Assembly (NCBI GenBank): GCA_900548795.1
Contig: URLT01000002.1
Location: 1 to 50,434 of the forward strand
DNA from: an uncultured Eubacteriales bacterium
GTDB lineage: Bacteria > Bacillota > Clostridia > Oscillospirales > Oscillospiraceae
Reading direction: 5' to 3'
Length of the DNA: 50,434 nucleotides
A program made the position numbers and the translations under genes. Below the pieces are notes generated by a model. It made no database searches. It saw only the letters and a program-made list of their open reading frames with translations, and was not told the DNA's origin. Shown piece by piece: positions 30,899-38,668 of the stretch. Within the stretch, counting starts at the first letter, position 1; every line of letters starts with the position of its first letter.

Positions 30899-31659
30899 AT
30901 GAAAAAGCTGATTGCGATCCTTTTATGTCTGATGATGGTGCTGAGCCTGCTGGCCGGGTGCGGCGGCGAGGCCAAGAGCGACTACGAGTCGATCAAGGAG
31001 CGCGGCACGCTCAAGATCGGCATCACGAACTTTGCCCCGATGGACTATCCCGACGGCAACGGCGGCTGGAGCTTGCCAAGAAGGTCGCCGCCGATCTGGG
31101 GCTTTCGGTCGAGTTTATGGAGATCGATTGGGATAACAAGATCATGGAGCTGAACGCCGGCAGCATCGACTGCGTCTGGAACGGCATGACGCTGATCGAC
31201 GAGGTCAAAAAGTCCATGTCCTGCACCGAGCCGTATGTGCTCAATTCGCAGGTCGTGGTCATGCCGAAGGACAAGGCCGCGCAGTATCCCGACGTGCAGA
31301 GCATCGCCGGGCTGAATCTGGCCGTTGAGGCCGGCTCCGCGGCGGCGAGCGCGGCGGCGGACAACGGCCTTACCAACCTCGTTGAGGTCGACAAGCAGGC
31401 CACCGCGCTCATGGAGGTCGCGGCGGGGACGTCTGACGCGTGCATCATCGACAAGACCATGGCCGAGGCCATGACCGGCGAATTCACGAGCTATTCGTCG
31501 ATGGCGGTCGCCTTCGTCCTGTGCGACGAGGAGTACGGCATCGGCTTCCGCACCGGCTCGGATATGACCGCGAAGGTCAACGAGCTGCTCGAGAAATACC
31601 GCGCCGACGGCAGCCTGCAGGCGCTGGCCGACAAATACGGTCTGTCTCTGGCAAAGTAA
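30899..31659 (+). pseudogene. amino-acid ABC transporter binding protein, frameshifted
   Basis: This is a polar amino-acid binding lipoprotein in two frames. The first frame gives the signal peptide with lipobox (SLLAGC) and ERGTLKIGITNFAPMDYPDGNGGW, here split by the limit: LKIGITNFAPMDY then PDGNGGW. The frame then breaks at about 31069. The rest, from ELAKKVAADLGLSVEF to the C-terminal ALADKYGLSLAK, is intact one frame over and includes DCVWNGMT and AAGTSDACIIDK. Family members have W-T-G-F-D-V-E-L-A here, so about 16 bases that encode T-G-F-D-V and part of E seem to be missing. The permease and ATPase that follow are intact. It is either a recent inactivating deletion or an assembly error. 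Confidence 0.85.
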
Positions 31660-31660
31660 G

Positions 31661-32317
31661 ATGTTCATCACGGTCATTCGTGCGCTGAGCTCCGGCTTTT
31701 TGACCACGCTGGAGCTGTTTGCGCTGACGCTTGCCGGGGCGATCCCGCTGGGGATGCTCGTCGCGCTCGGCTCCATGAGCCGCTTCAAGCCGCTGCAGGG
31801 GCTGGTGCGCGTCGTGGTCTGGATCGTGCGCGGCACGCCGCTGATGCTCCAGCTTCTCATCCTCTATTATCTGCCCGGCCTGATGGGGCATAACATCTGG
31901 GGCGGCGGCGAGAGCGGCCGGTTTTTGGCGACGGTCGCGGCGTTCGTGTTCAATTACGCCTGCTATTTTTCCGAGATCTACCGCGGCGGCATCCTCTCCA
32001 TTCCGGTCGGTCAGCAGGAGGCCGGGGCGGTGCTGGGCATGACGCGGGCGCAGATCTTCTTCCGCGTGACGCTGCTTCAGGTCGTCAAGCGCATTGTGCC
32101 GCCCATGTCCAACGAGATCATCACCCTCGTCAAGGATACCTCGCTCTCGCGCATCATCGCCCTGCAGGAGGTCATCTGGGCGGGGCAGTCCTTCGCCAAG
32201 TCCGACGGGCTGGTCTGGCCGCTGTTCTTCACGGGCGTGTATTACCTGCTCTTCAGCGGGCTTTTGACGCTGCTGCTCGGCCGGCTCGAGAAAAAACTGG
32301 ATTATTTCCGGGTTTAG
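31661..32317 (+). CDS. polar amino-acid ABC transporter permease
   Basis: A 218-residue HisM/GlnP-type permease with about five membrane helices. The starting SGFLTTLELFALTLAGAIPLG, VVVWIVRGTPLMLQLLILYY and the EAA-loop that contacts the ATPase (QEAGAVLGMTRAQIFFRVTL) are typical of the family. It begins two bases after the binding-protein stop, so translation is coupled. Substrate is probably a polar amino acid such as cystine, glutamine or glutamate; the nearby cysK hints at cystine but this is not proof. Confidence 0.92.
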   Translation: MFITVIRALSSGFLTTLELFALTLAGAIPLGMLVALGSMSRFKPLQGLVRVVVWIVRGTPLMLQLLILYYLPGLMGHNIWGGGESGRFLATVAAFVFNYACYFSEIYRGGILSIPVGQQEAGAVLGMTRAQIFFRVTLLQVVKRIVPPMSNEIITLVKDTSLSRIIALQEVIWAGQSFAKSDGLVWPLFFTGVYYLLFSGLLTLLLGRLEKKLDYFRV

Positions 32318-32327
32318 GGGTGCATCC

Positions 32328-33092
32328 ATGTCCACACTGGCTGTTCAAAATCTGACCAAATCCTTCGGGCGCGGCTCGGAGGTGCTGCGCGGCGTCAGCT
32401 TCTCGCTCGAGCAGGGCGAGACGGTCGCCGTGATCGGCTCGTCCGGCAGCGGCAAGACGACGCTCCTGCGCTGCATCACCTTTTTGGAGACGCCCGACGG
32501 CGGCACCGTTTCCGTCAACGGCCGGGTCGTGTTCGACGCCGCCGAGCCGAAAAAGCGGCGCGAGCGCGAGCTGCGCGAGAATCGGCTGCATTTCGGGCTG
32601 GTTTTTCAGAATTTCAACCTGTTTCCGCAGTATACCGCGCTGCGCAACGTGACCCTTGCGGCGGAGCTGCTGGCAAAGCAGCGCCGCGACACCGAGCGCC
32701 TGCGCACGCTCGAGGACGAGGGGCTGGCGCTTCTGGAGCGCGTCGGCCTGCGCGAGAAGGCCGGGCTCTATCCGCACCAGCTCTCCGGCGGGCAGCAGCA
32801 GCGCGTGGCCATTGCCCGGGCGCTGGCCATGCGGCCGGACATTCTCTGCTTCGACGAGCCGACGAGCGCCCTCGACCCGGAGCTGACGGGCGAGGTGCTG
32901 CGCGTGCTGCGCTCGCTGGCCGAGCAGCGCACGACGATGCTCGTCGTCACGCACGAGATGGCCTTCGCCCGCGAGGTGGCCGACCGCGTGCTGTTCATGG
33001 ATCAGGGGCAGATCGCCGAGCAGGGCGAGGCGCGCGCGCTCTTCGACCGGCCGCAGACGGAGCGCCTGAGAGCCTTTCTGGGCGGCCGCTGA
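32328..33092 (+). CDS. polar amino-acid ABC transporter ATPase
   Basis: A 254-residue GlnQ-type ATPase with Walker A (GSSGSGKTTLLRC), Q-loop (FGLVFQNFNLFPQYTALRNV), signature (LSGGQQQRVAIARAL), Walker B (ILCFDEPTSALDPE) and the switch histidine (VVTHEM). It drives the permease encoded 10 bases upstream. A terminator follows. Confidence 0.96.
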   Translation: MSTLAVQNLTKSFGRGSEVLRGVSFSLEQGETVAVIGSSGSGKTTLLRCITFLETPDGGTVSVNGRVVFDAAEPKKRRERELRENRLHFGLVFQNFNLFPQYTALRNVTLAAELLAKQRRDTERLRTLEDEGLALLERVGLREKAGLYPHQLSGGQQQRVAIARALAMRPDILCFDEPTSALDPELTGEVLRVLRSLAEQRTTMLVVTHEMAFAREVADRVLFMDQGQIAEQGEARALFDRPQTERLRAFLGGR

Positions 33093-33110
33093 GCGCGGGC
33101 GCAGGTATGC

Positions 33111-33140
33111 GGGGCGACCGGACGGGTCGCCCCGAGATTT
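33111..33140 (+). terminator. terminator of the ABC transporter operon
   Basis: Nine-bp perfect stem GGGGCGACC / GGTCGCCCC, loop of five, then GAGATTTTTT. Confidence 0.88.
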
Positions 33141-33164
33141 TTTCATAATTTCCCTATATACCTA

Positions 33165-33193
33165 TTGACAAAGTAGGAATATAGAGCTATAAT
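33165..33193 (+). promoter_or_regulatory. consensus promoter of cysK with possible operator
   Basis: TTGACA (33165-33170), 17 bases, TATAAT (33188-33193). An imperfect inverted repeat, CCTA ... TAGG, spans the -35 box (33161-33177) within ATACCTATTGACAAAGTAGG; this resembles sites of Rrf2-family cysteine regulators such as CymR, but the match is loose. Start of transcription is near 33200, giving a leader of about 318 bases. Confidence 0.8.
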
Positions 33194-33196
33194 ACG

Positions 33197-33222
33197 TTCA
33201 TCCGATTTGAAAATTGGATGAA
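33197..33222 (+). ncRNA. first hairpin of the cysK leader
   Basis: TTCATCCGATTT pairs with AAATTGGATGAA (one G-U pair) at the predicted 5' end of the transcript. A short AAGG/CCTT pair follows. Such a 5' hairpin may stabilise the leader RNA. Confidence 0.5.
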
Positions 33223-33267
33223 AGGTTTTCAAGCCTTCCTAAAAACGGGAAACGGAGGGTGCTGCCG

Positions 33268-33309
33268 ATGAATGCTCCGACCTACGGACGATGTTGCGTC
33301 CGTTTCTGA
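33268..33309 (+). CDS. candidate Cys-Cys leader peptide upstream of cysK
   Basis: A 13-residue frame, MNAPTYGRCCVRF, with a strong ribosome site (CGGAGGG, eight bases before ATG) and a TGA stop. The two adjacent cysteine codons (33292-33297) lie in front of a terminator-like hairpin (33355-33415). Two rare-amino-acid codons in a short well-translated frame ahead of the matching biosynthetic gene is the hallmark of ribosome-mediated attenuation. The arms GAAACGGA (33248-33255) and TCCGTTTC (33299-33306) pair across the peptide frame, so ribosome stalling at the Cys codons would open that stem. Inferred function; no similar sequence was checked. Confidence 0.6.
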   Translation: MNAPTYGRCCVRF

Positions 33310-33354
33310 CCGAAAACGCACGGGCGTCGCCGTGACGCCGCAAAAATCTGTCAT

Positions 33355-33415
33355 AAAACTTCATACATGAGCACCGCACCGCGAAAAGGCGCAAATGCCA
33401 GTGTATGAAGTTTTT
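33355..33415 (+). terminator. attenuator hairpin in the cysK leader
   Basis: AAAACTTCATAC (33355-33366) pairs with GTATGAAGTTTT (33403-33414), and the second arm ends in TTTTTG. The 36-base loop can itself fold. It lies between the leader peptide and cysK. Further hairpins follow: CATTTCC ... GGAAATG with inner GCCCC/GGGGC (33422-33454), and TTTTTGCTATGC / GCATAGCAAAAA (33466-33493) just before the cysK ribosome site. Confidence 0.65.
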
Positions 33416-33517
33416 GTGCATCATTTCCGGTTGCCCCGCAGGGGCGAGGAAATGGCACATTTCTGTTTTTGCTATGCTTTTGCATAGCAAAAATATAATA
33501 AGAATAGGAGAATTCAT

Positions 33518-34417
33518 ATGTCTGCGATCTATACCTCTGCCGATCAGCTCATCGGCAAAACGCCGCTGCTCGAGCTGACGCGGCTCGAGCGTCACTACGG
33601 TCTGAAGGCCAGAGTGCTTGCAAAGCTCGAATATTTCAACCCGGCCGGCTCGGTCAAGGATCGTGTCGCCAAGGCCATGCTGGACGACGCCGAGGCGCGG
33701 GGTCTGCTGAAGCCGGATTCCGTCATCATTGAGCCGACCTCCGGCAACACCGGCATCGGTCTGGCCGCCGTGGCCGCCGCGCGCGGCTACCGCATCCTGA
33801 TCGTCATGCCCGAGACGATGTCCGTCGAGCGCCGCCGCCTTATGAAGGCCTATGGCGCGGAGCTGGTGCTCACCGACGGCGCAAAGGGCATGAAGGGCGC
33901 CATCGCCAAGGCCAAGGAGCTGGCCGATTCCATCCCGAACAGCTTCGTCCCCGGCCAGTTCGTCAACCCCGCCAATCCCCGCGCGCACTACGAGACGACC
34001 GGCCCGGAGATCCTTGCCGACACGGACGGACGGGTGGACTTTTTCGTCGCGGGCGTCGGCACCGGCGGCACTGTGACCGGCGTCGGCCGCTTCCTCAAGG
34101 AGCGTTTGCCGCAGGCTCGGGTGGTCGCCGTCGAGCCGAAGTCCTCCGCCGTGCTCTCGACCGGCGTGGCCTTCGTGCCCGAGGTGCTCGACACGTCGGT
34201 CTATGACGAGATCATCCCGGTCGAGAACGACGACGCCTTCGCCACCGGGCGCGAGCTGGGCAGGCTCGAGGGCGTGCTGGTCGGCATTTCGTCGGGCGCG
34301 GCGGTCTGGGCGGCCGTTGAGCTGGCAAAGCGGCCGGAAAATGCCGGGAAAACCATCGTTGTGCTCCTGCCCGACACCGGCGACCGCTACCTCTCCACGC
34401 CGCTTTTCGGCGATTGA
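33518..34417 (+). CDS. cysK: cysteine synthase (O-acetylserine sulfhydrylase)
   Basis: A 299-residue fold-type II PLP enzyme that makes cysteine from O-acetylserine and sulfide. The PLP lysine is in NPAGSVKDRVAKAM, the substrate loop is TSGNTGIGLA, and the phosphate-binding loop is GVGTGGTVTGVGRFLK. One stretch is unusual: most CysK proteins have VLSGG-x-x-GPHKIQGIGAGF, but here it reads VLSTGVAFVPEVLDT, about 11 residues shorter, so the GPHKIQG loop is missing with the frame kept. Start is the ATG after AGGAG. The gene has its own promoter and a long structured leader. Confidence 0.9.
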   Translation: MSAIYTSADQLIGKTPLLELTRLERHYGLKARVLAKLEYFNPAGSVKDRVAKAMLDDAEARGLLKPDSVIIEPTSGNTGIGLAAVAAARGYRILIVMPETMSVERRRLMKAYGAELVLTDGAKGMKGAIAKAKELADSIPNSFVPGQFVNPANPRAHYETTGPEILADTDGRVDFFVAGVGTGGTVTGVGRFLKERLPQARVVAVEPKSSAVLSTGVAFVPEVLDTSVYDEIIPVENDDAFATGRELGRLEGVLVGISSGAAVWAAVELAKRPENAGKTIVVLLPDTGDRYLSTPLFGD

Positions 34418-34515
34418 CGCCCGCCGTCCGGCGCAGCCGGAAGAAGCTCAAGAGTACCCGCCGCACCTCTACGATGACATAAACCGTCAGTTTTCACAAG
34501 AAAACCCACCAAGCT

Positions 34516-34720
34516 TGTCATTGCGAGGAGCGAAGCGACGCGGCAATCTTTCAGGCATCGTCGCGGGATGCCGTAGCAACAGAAGCAGCACGCAAGCGCC
34601 AAGGGGAAAGCCTCCCGCGCTTGCGTGCTGTTTTCAAATGCACAATATTTTCTTCGTTTTTATTGGGTTTTGTTCCTTTTTTCGTTCCGGGATGCCGTAA
34701 CGGCAGAAGCGTCAGGCGGG
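34516..34720. repeat. family A element, copy 4 (right end lost)
   Basis: TGTCATTGCGAGGAGCGAAG at the left, then the GGCATCGTCGCGGGATGCC stretch and the GCACGCAAGCG / CGCTTGCGTGC arms as in copies 1 and 2. The inverted right end is absent; similarity fades near GGGATGCCGTAACGGCAGAA. The rest of the 34418-34930 gap is AT-rich upstream sequence of the VanW gene and holds no other gene. Confidence 0.7.
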
Positions 34721-34835
34721 CGAAATTTTCTTGAAAAAAAGCGGAACCACGCGGGAAATTTGCCGTCAAAAAAGAAAAAGCGCCGAAATTCATATAAATT
34801 TAACAATGGCGCCGGGAATTCCCCGGAAAACGCGG

Positions 34836-34863
34836 TTGCTTTTTGTCGATTTTTCGGTATAAT
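34836..34863 (+). promoter_or_regulatory. promoter of the VanW-domain gene
   Basis: TTGCTT (34836-34841), 16-base spacer, TATAAT (34858-34863). Confidence 0.65.
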
Positions 34864-34949
34864 ATGTACTGCATAGGTAGGTTCTCCGCCTGTGCATCGC
34901 ACCGAATGAAAAAAAGAGGTTCAGAAAAACATGGAAAAAAACGAACGCT

Positions 34950-37007
34950 ATGAGTCGGAATACCGTCCGCGCACATCCCGTGCGGCGGCAGGTCACGGCT
35001 CGGCTGCCGTCCGAAAGCCGCCGCAAAAATCGGAAGAAGGGCAACCGCGCCGGAGTTGTGCTGGGCGTTGTCTGCGCGCTGGTCGTTGTGCTGGGCTGCG
35101 TGGCGGGGTATCTTTATTTCTCCGGCAACGGCGGCACGAAGCCGCTCGACAACAAAATCGTCAACAACGTCTATGTGCTCGGCACGAATCTCGGCGGCAT
35201 GACCAAGCCCGAGGCGCAGGCTGCGCTGGAAAAGCTGTCGCTCGATCAGGATATGGACGTGATCTTCTACACCCACGGCCCCTACGCCGTCTATCAGACG
35301 ACGTTTGACCCGGCCTCGGTGAAATCCGTCGACATTTACGGCAACGAGCTGGACAATGCGCAGCAGACCGTCGCCGTGCCGAAGGACGAGTCCGCCCCGA
35401 ACGACCCGAAGGCGCCGCTCGACGAGAACGGCAAGCCCTATGTGGCCGACGGCACCGCGCTGGTGCTCTCGGCCGAGCAGGTGAAGCTGTCGGTCGATCT
35501 GCCGGCCTGCGTCGACGCGGCCTATGATTACGGCCGCACGTCCGAGGTCGAGGACGCCGGAACAGAGCGCGTCGATTTGGATATTTCCAAATTCATGACG
35601 CTTGACGAGGACTATATCGGCCAGACCGTCCGCGGCTATCTCGAGGAAAAGGCCTGCGTCGGCACCGAAACGCGCATCGAAAAGAGCACCACCACCGTCA
35701 CCGACGCCGACGGCGTCCCGCAGGCCGTCGACTGCCTGAACATTACCCTCGGCACGCTCAGCCGCAAGATCGACGTCAACGACCTGCTCGCGCAGATCAA
35801 GCGCGCCTATATGACCGGCCAGCGCGCCGACTCCGACACGACGGAGGACGGCGAGCAGAAGGAGGGCAAGGTCTTCGAGCGCAGCGATCTTCAGCCCTTC
35901 GAGGTGCGCGCGGTCTACACCGAGACGCTGCCCGAGCCGGTCGACCTTGACGCGCTTTACAAAGAATATCAATGCGTTGAGCCGGTGAACGCCGTCTGCG
36001 ACGAGAACACCTTCGAGATCACCGACGGTCAGGAGGGCTTCGGCTTCCGCATGATCGACGCCGTCGCGAAATTCGAGGGCGCGAAGGCCGGAGACACCGT
36101 CACCCTCACGCTGACGACCATCCAGCCGGAGTACACCCGCGAAATTCTCGAAAACAAGCTCTTTGCCGACAAGCTCGCCTATTGCCAAAGCCCCATCGTC
36201 TATAACCCGACCCGCACGGAGAACCTGCGTCTGGCGGCGAAGGCGATCAACGGCTATATCCTCAAGCCCGGCGCGACCTTCTCGTTTAACGACGTCGTCG
36301 GCGAGCGCACGGCCGATAAGGGCTACGGCAAGGCCGGCGTCTATGTCGGCGGCAAGACCGAGCAGCAGCTCGGCGGCGGCATCTGTCAGGTCGCCTCCAC
36401 GCTGTACTACTGCACGCTCAAGGCCGATCTCGAGGTCGTCGAGCGCGCCGAGCACCAGTACGTGCCGGATTATGTCCCCTGGGGCATGGACGCGACGATC
36501 TACTGGGGCTATATCGACTACCAGTTCCGCAACAACACGGGCTTCCCCATCCGCATCGAGACCTATGTCTCCGACGACGGCAAATATGTCTACACGACCT
36601 TTGTCGGCACGGACACGAAGGAATACACCGTTGAGCTGGATTACGAGGTCACCTCGAAGAACCCCTGCACGACCAAGACCTTCTATATCTACCCCGAAAT
36701 GGCAAATTACGACAAATATCAGAACTATTATGAGGGGCAGACGGTCACCTTTGGCTATGACGGCGCGAACGTCACGACCTACCGCTATAAGTATGACCGC
36801 AACGGCACGCTGATCTCCACCGAGGTCGTCAATTATTCCAAGTATGACCGCCGCGATCAGGAGGTCGCGCACTGGGGCAAGCCGGAGGGCGACGAGCCGA
36901 CCACCACCACGACCGAGACGCCCACCACGACCACCGAGCCGCTCACCACGACGGCCGAGCCGACCCCCGAGCCGACCCCGGCGCCGGAGCCTGCTCCCGA
37001 GCCATAG
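34950..37007 (+). CDS. VanW-domain, cell-wall-associated membrane protein
   Basis: A 685-residue protein: basic N-terminal tail, one membrane helix (about residues 34-56), a peptidoglycan-binding-4-like region (LGGMTKPEAQAALEKL and a second copy-like segment), then the VanW domain from about residue 415 (NLRLAAKAINGYILKPGATF, FSFNDVVGERTADKGY, LGGGICQVASTLYYCTLKAD, HQYVPDYVPWGMDATIYWG). The C-terminus is a Thr- then Pro/Glu-rich tail. VanW proteins are cell-surface proteins of unclear role, first seen in vancomycin-resistance clusters. The start is uncertain. The ATG with a ribosome site (AGAGGTT) is at 34931 in another frame (MEKNERYESEYRPRTSRAAA), while 34950 has none. A one-base change in the A5 tract near 35020 would join them. 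Confidence 0.85.
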   Translation: MSRNTVRAHPVRRQVTARLPSESRRKNRKKGNRAGVVLGVVCALVVVLGCVAGYLYFSGNGGTKPLDNKIVNNVYVLGTNLGGMTKPEAQAALEKLSLDQDMDVIFYTHGPYAVYQTTFDPASVKSVDIYGNELDNAQQTVAVPKDESAPNDPKAPLDENGKPYVADGTALVLSAEQVKLSVDLPACVDAAYDYGRTSEVEDAGTERVDLDISKFMTLDEDYIGQTVRGYLEEKACVGTETRIEKSTTTVTDADGVPQAVDCLNITLGTLSRKIDVNDLLAQIKRAYMTGQRADSDTTEDGEQKEGKVFERSDLQPFEVRAVYTETLPEPVDLDALYKEYQCVEPVNAVCDENTFEITDGQEGFGFRMIDAVAKFEGAKAGDTVTLTLTTIQPEYTREILENKLFADKLAYCQSPIVYNPTRTENLRLAAKAINGYILKPGATFSFNDVVGERTADKGYGKAGVYVGGKTEQQLGGGICQVASTLYYCTLKADLEVVERAEHQYVPDYVPWGMDATIYWGYIDYQFRNNTGFPIRIETYVSDDGKYVYTTFVGTDTKEYTVELDYEVTSKNPCTTKTFYIYPEMANYDKYQNYYEGQTVTFGYDGANVTTYRYKYDRNGTLISTEVVNYSKYDRRDQEVAHWGKPEGDEPTTTTTETPTTTTEPLTTTAEPTPEPTPAPEPAPEP

Positions 37008-37016
37008 ACCGCAGCA

Positions 37017-37050
37017 ACGCCCTCTCCGCAAGCACGCGGGGAGGGCGTTT
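37017..37050 (+). terminator. terminator of the VanW gene
   Basis: Thirteen-bp stem ACGCCCTCTCCGC / GCGGGGAGGGCGT (one G-U-type mismatch) with loop AAGCAC, then TTTTC. It starts nine bases after the stop codon. Confidence 0.85.
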
Positions 37051-37071
37051 TCGATTGAATCAGAGCTTCCC
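37051..37071. repeat. family B solo end
   Basis: GATTGAATCAGAGCTTCCC followed by TA; the remainder of the element is absent. It sits exactly between the VanW terminator and the dpaL terminator. Confidence 0.65.
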
Positions 37072-37073
37072 TA

Positions 37074-37116
37074 AAAAGCAAAAGCAGCAAGACGAGCGCT
37101 TGCTGCTTTTGCTTTT
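37074..37116 (-). terminator. terminator of dpaL (bidirectional)
   Basis: Perfect 18-bp stem AAAAGCAAAAGCAGCAAG and inverse around a seven-base loop, with T-runs on the outside for either strand. The dpaL stop is four bases away. Confidence 0.9.
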
Positions 37117-37120
37117 TGGC

Positions 37121-38380
37121 TTATTTGTCGGTCTGAATGTCGCTGACGCGGAAGCAATCCGGCACCGGGTTCTTGCCGTCCCAGAGGATGCGGCGGAACT
37201 CGACCGGGTCGGTGTTGCCCTCGGTGTTGATCATGAAGATCTGCGACTTGTTGTCGAGCTTGAGCGCGTCGGCCAGCTTGGAAGCGATCTCGTCGGTGCG
37301 CAGGGCGAACAGCGTGCCGAGGGGCACTGCGCCGCTCTCGCCGCTGATGACCATCGGGTCGCCATGGAGCGGCACGCCGAGGATGCGCATACCGCGCGCC
37401 GCGACGTTATCCGGCACCTGAATGAAGATGTCGGCGTTGTTGTTGAGGATGTCGAAGGCCACCGGGGACGGATCGCCGCAGGCGAGGCCGGCCATGATGG
37501 TGTTCAGGCTGCCCTTGACGGAGTGGCACTTGCCGTCGCCGGCCTTGACGGATTCATAGACGCAGGCGGCCTTATCCGGCTCGACGACGACGAACAGGGG
37601 CGGGTCGTTGGGGAACAGCGCGCTGTAGAAGCCCACGACGCTGGCGGCCAGAGCGCCGACGCCGGCCTGCACGAAGACGTGCGTCGGCTTGACGATTCCC
37701 ATGCCGGAGAATTGCTCCTGCGCCTCGAGCAGGATGGAGGTGTAGCCCTGCATGATCCACGTCGGGATCTCCTCGTAGCCGGGCCAAGAGGTGTCGGAGA
37801 CGACGTACCAGCCGTTCTTCTTGGCGTCCTCGGCGGCCTGACGCACGGCGTCGTCATAGTTGCCGTTGACGACCGTCACGTCCGCGCCGAATTTCTTGAT
37901 GGCGTTGATGCGGGGCTGGCTGGTCTCGCTGTGGACATAGATCTTGCACGGATGGCCGAGCTGCTGGCAGGCCCACGCGAGGCCTCTGCCGTGGTTGCCG
38001 TCCGTTGCGGAGCAGAAAACAACGTTGCCGAGCTTGTCGTGGCATTCCTTGCTGGTCAGGTAATCAAACGAGAGATCCTCGTTTTCCCTGCCGAGCAGCT
38101 TGCGGACAAGGCGGTAGATGGCGTAGGAGCCGCCCATGACCTTGAACGAGTTCATGCTCAGACGCTCGGCCTCGTTTTTGACGTAGATGCCGCCGACGCC
38201 GAGGAACTGCGCAAGATTCGGAAGGGCGACCAGCGGGGTCATCCGGCAGCCGGGGATCTGGCGGTGGAAGCGCTGCGCGTCGCGCGCACGCTCGATCGGG
38301 AACATTTCTTTGGCCTTGCTGGGGTCCTTCTTGCTCACGTCGCCGTTGTTGTGAACGATGAATTGAAAATTGTTTTTCAT
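37121..38380 (-). CDS. dpaL: diaminopropionate ammonia-lyase
   Basis: A 419-residue fold-type II PLP enzyme that splits 2,3-diaminopropionate to pyruvate and two ammonia. The PLP lysine is in SMNSFKVMGGSYA; FCSATDGNHGRGLAW is the phosphate-loop region; YVVSDTSWPGYEEIPTWIMQ and GVGALAASVVG are as in YgeX. The start MKNNFQFIVHNNGD is at 38380; a longer in-frame extension is non-coding in character. In E. coli ygeX belongs to the same cluster as yqeB and yqeC, which also occur in this window about 4.5 kb away. The lyase could be part of amino-acid or purine-derived nitrogen use. Confidence 0.93.
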   Translation of the reverse strand: MKNNFQFIVHNNGDVSKKDPSKAKEMFPIERARDAQRFHRQIPGCRMTPLVALPNLAQFLGVGGIYVKNEAERLSMNSFKVMGGSYAIYRLVRKLLGRENEDLSFDYLTSKECHDKLGNVVFCSATDGNHGRGLAWACQQLGHPCKIYVHSETSQPRINAIKKFGADVTVVNGNYDDAVRQAAEDAKKNGWYVVSDTSWPGYEEIPTWIMQGYTSILLEAQEQFSGMGIVKPTHVFVQAGVGALAASVVGFYSALFPNDPPLFVVVEPDKAACVYESVKAGDGKCHSVKGSLNTIMAGLACGDPSPVAFDILNNNADIFIQVPDNVAARGMRILGVPLHGDPMVISGESGAVPLGTLFALRTDEIASKLADALKLDNKSQIFMINTEGNTDPVEFRRILWDGKNPVPDCFRVSDIQTDK

Positions 38381-38507
38381 GATGGTTGATGCACTCCTCT
38401 GATGCTGTTTTTTGTGCGTCCGGTGCGGAAGAATGGCCGCTTCCGGCGCATTTTTTCGACAGTTTTCCATTTTCAAAGGCGGAACACTCCCAAATTCCCT
38501 CAGCCTA

Positions 38508-38536
38508 ACTATATCATACATTTTCGCGTGCCGCAA
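38508..38536 (-). promoter_or_regulatory. probable promoter of dpaL
   Basis: Minus strand TTGCGG (38531-38536), 17-base spacer, TATAGT (38508-38513). Leader of about 120 bases; nothing recognisable in it. Confidence 0.45.
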
Positions 38537-38595
38537 GGGGCATTTCCGGCCGTTTTCGACAAAGCGTTTATCTATTTGGAGAATATCCAAAACGT

Positions 38596-38668
38596 AAAAA
38601 ACGCCGGGGCGACGGCTGCCGCTCCGGCTGTGTGCAGAAGGGCTCGTTTGGAGGGGAGCCGCCCCGGC
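38596..38668 (-). terminator. terminator of the DUF2207-yfbR operon
   Basis: On the minus strand GCCGGGGCG (38660-38668, right at the stop codon) pairs with CGCCCCGGC (38603-38611), and a smaller GC hairpin lies inside. TTTTTT follows (38596-38601). Confidence 0.7.

Noticed and set aside
33197..33517. T-box or S-box (SAM) riboswitch before cysK
   Set aside because: I looked for the T-box core and antiterminator sequence and for the SAM-I core and found neither; the leader-peptide explanation fits better.
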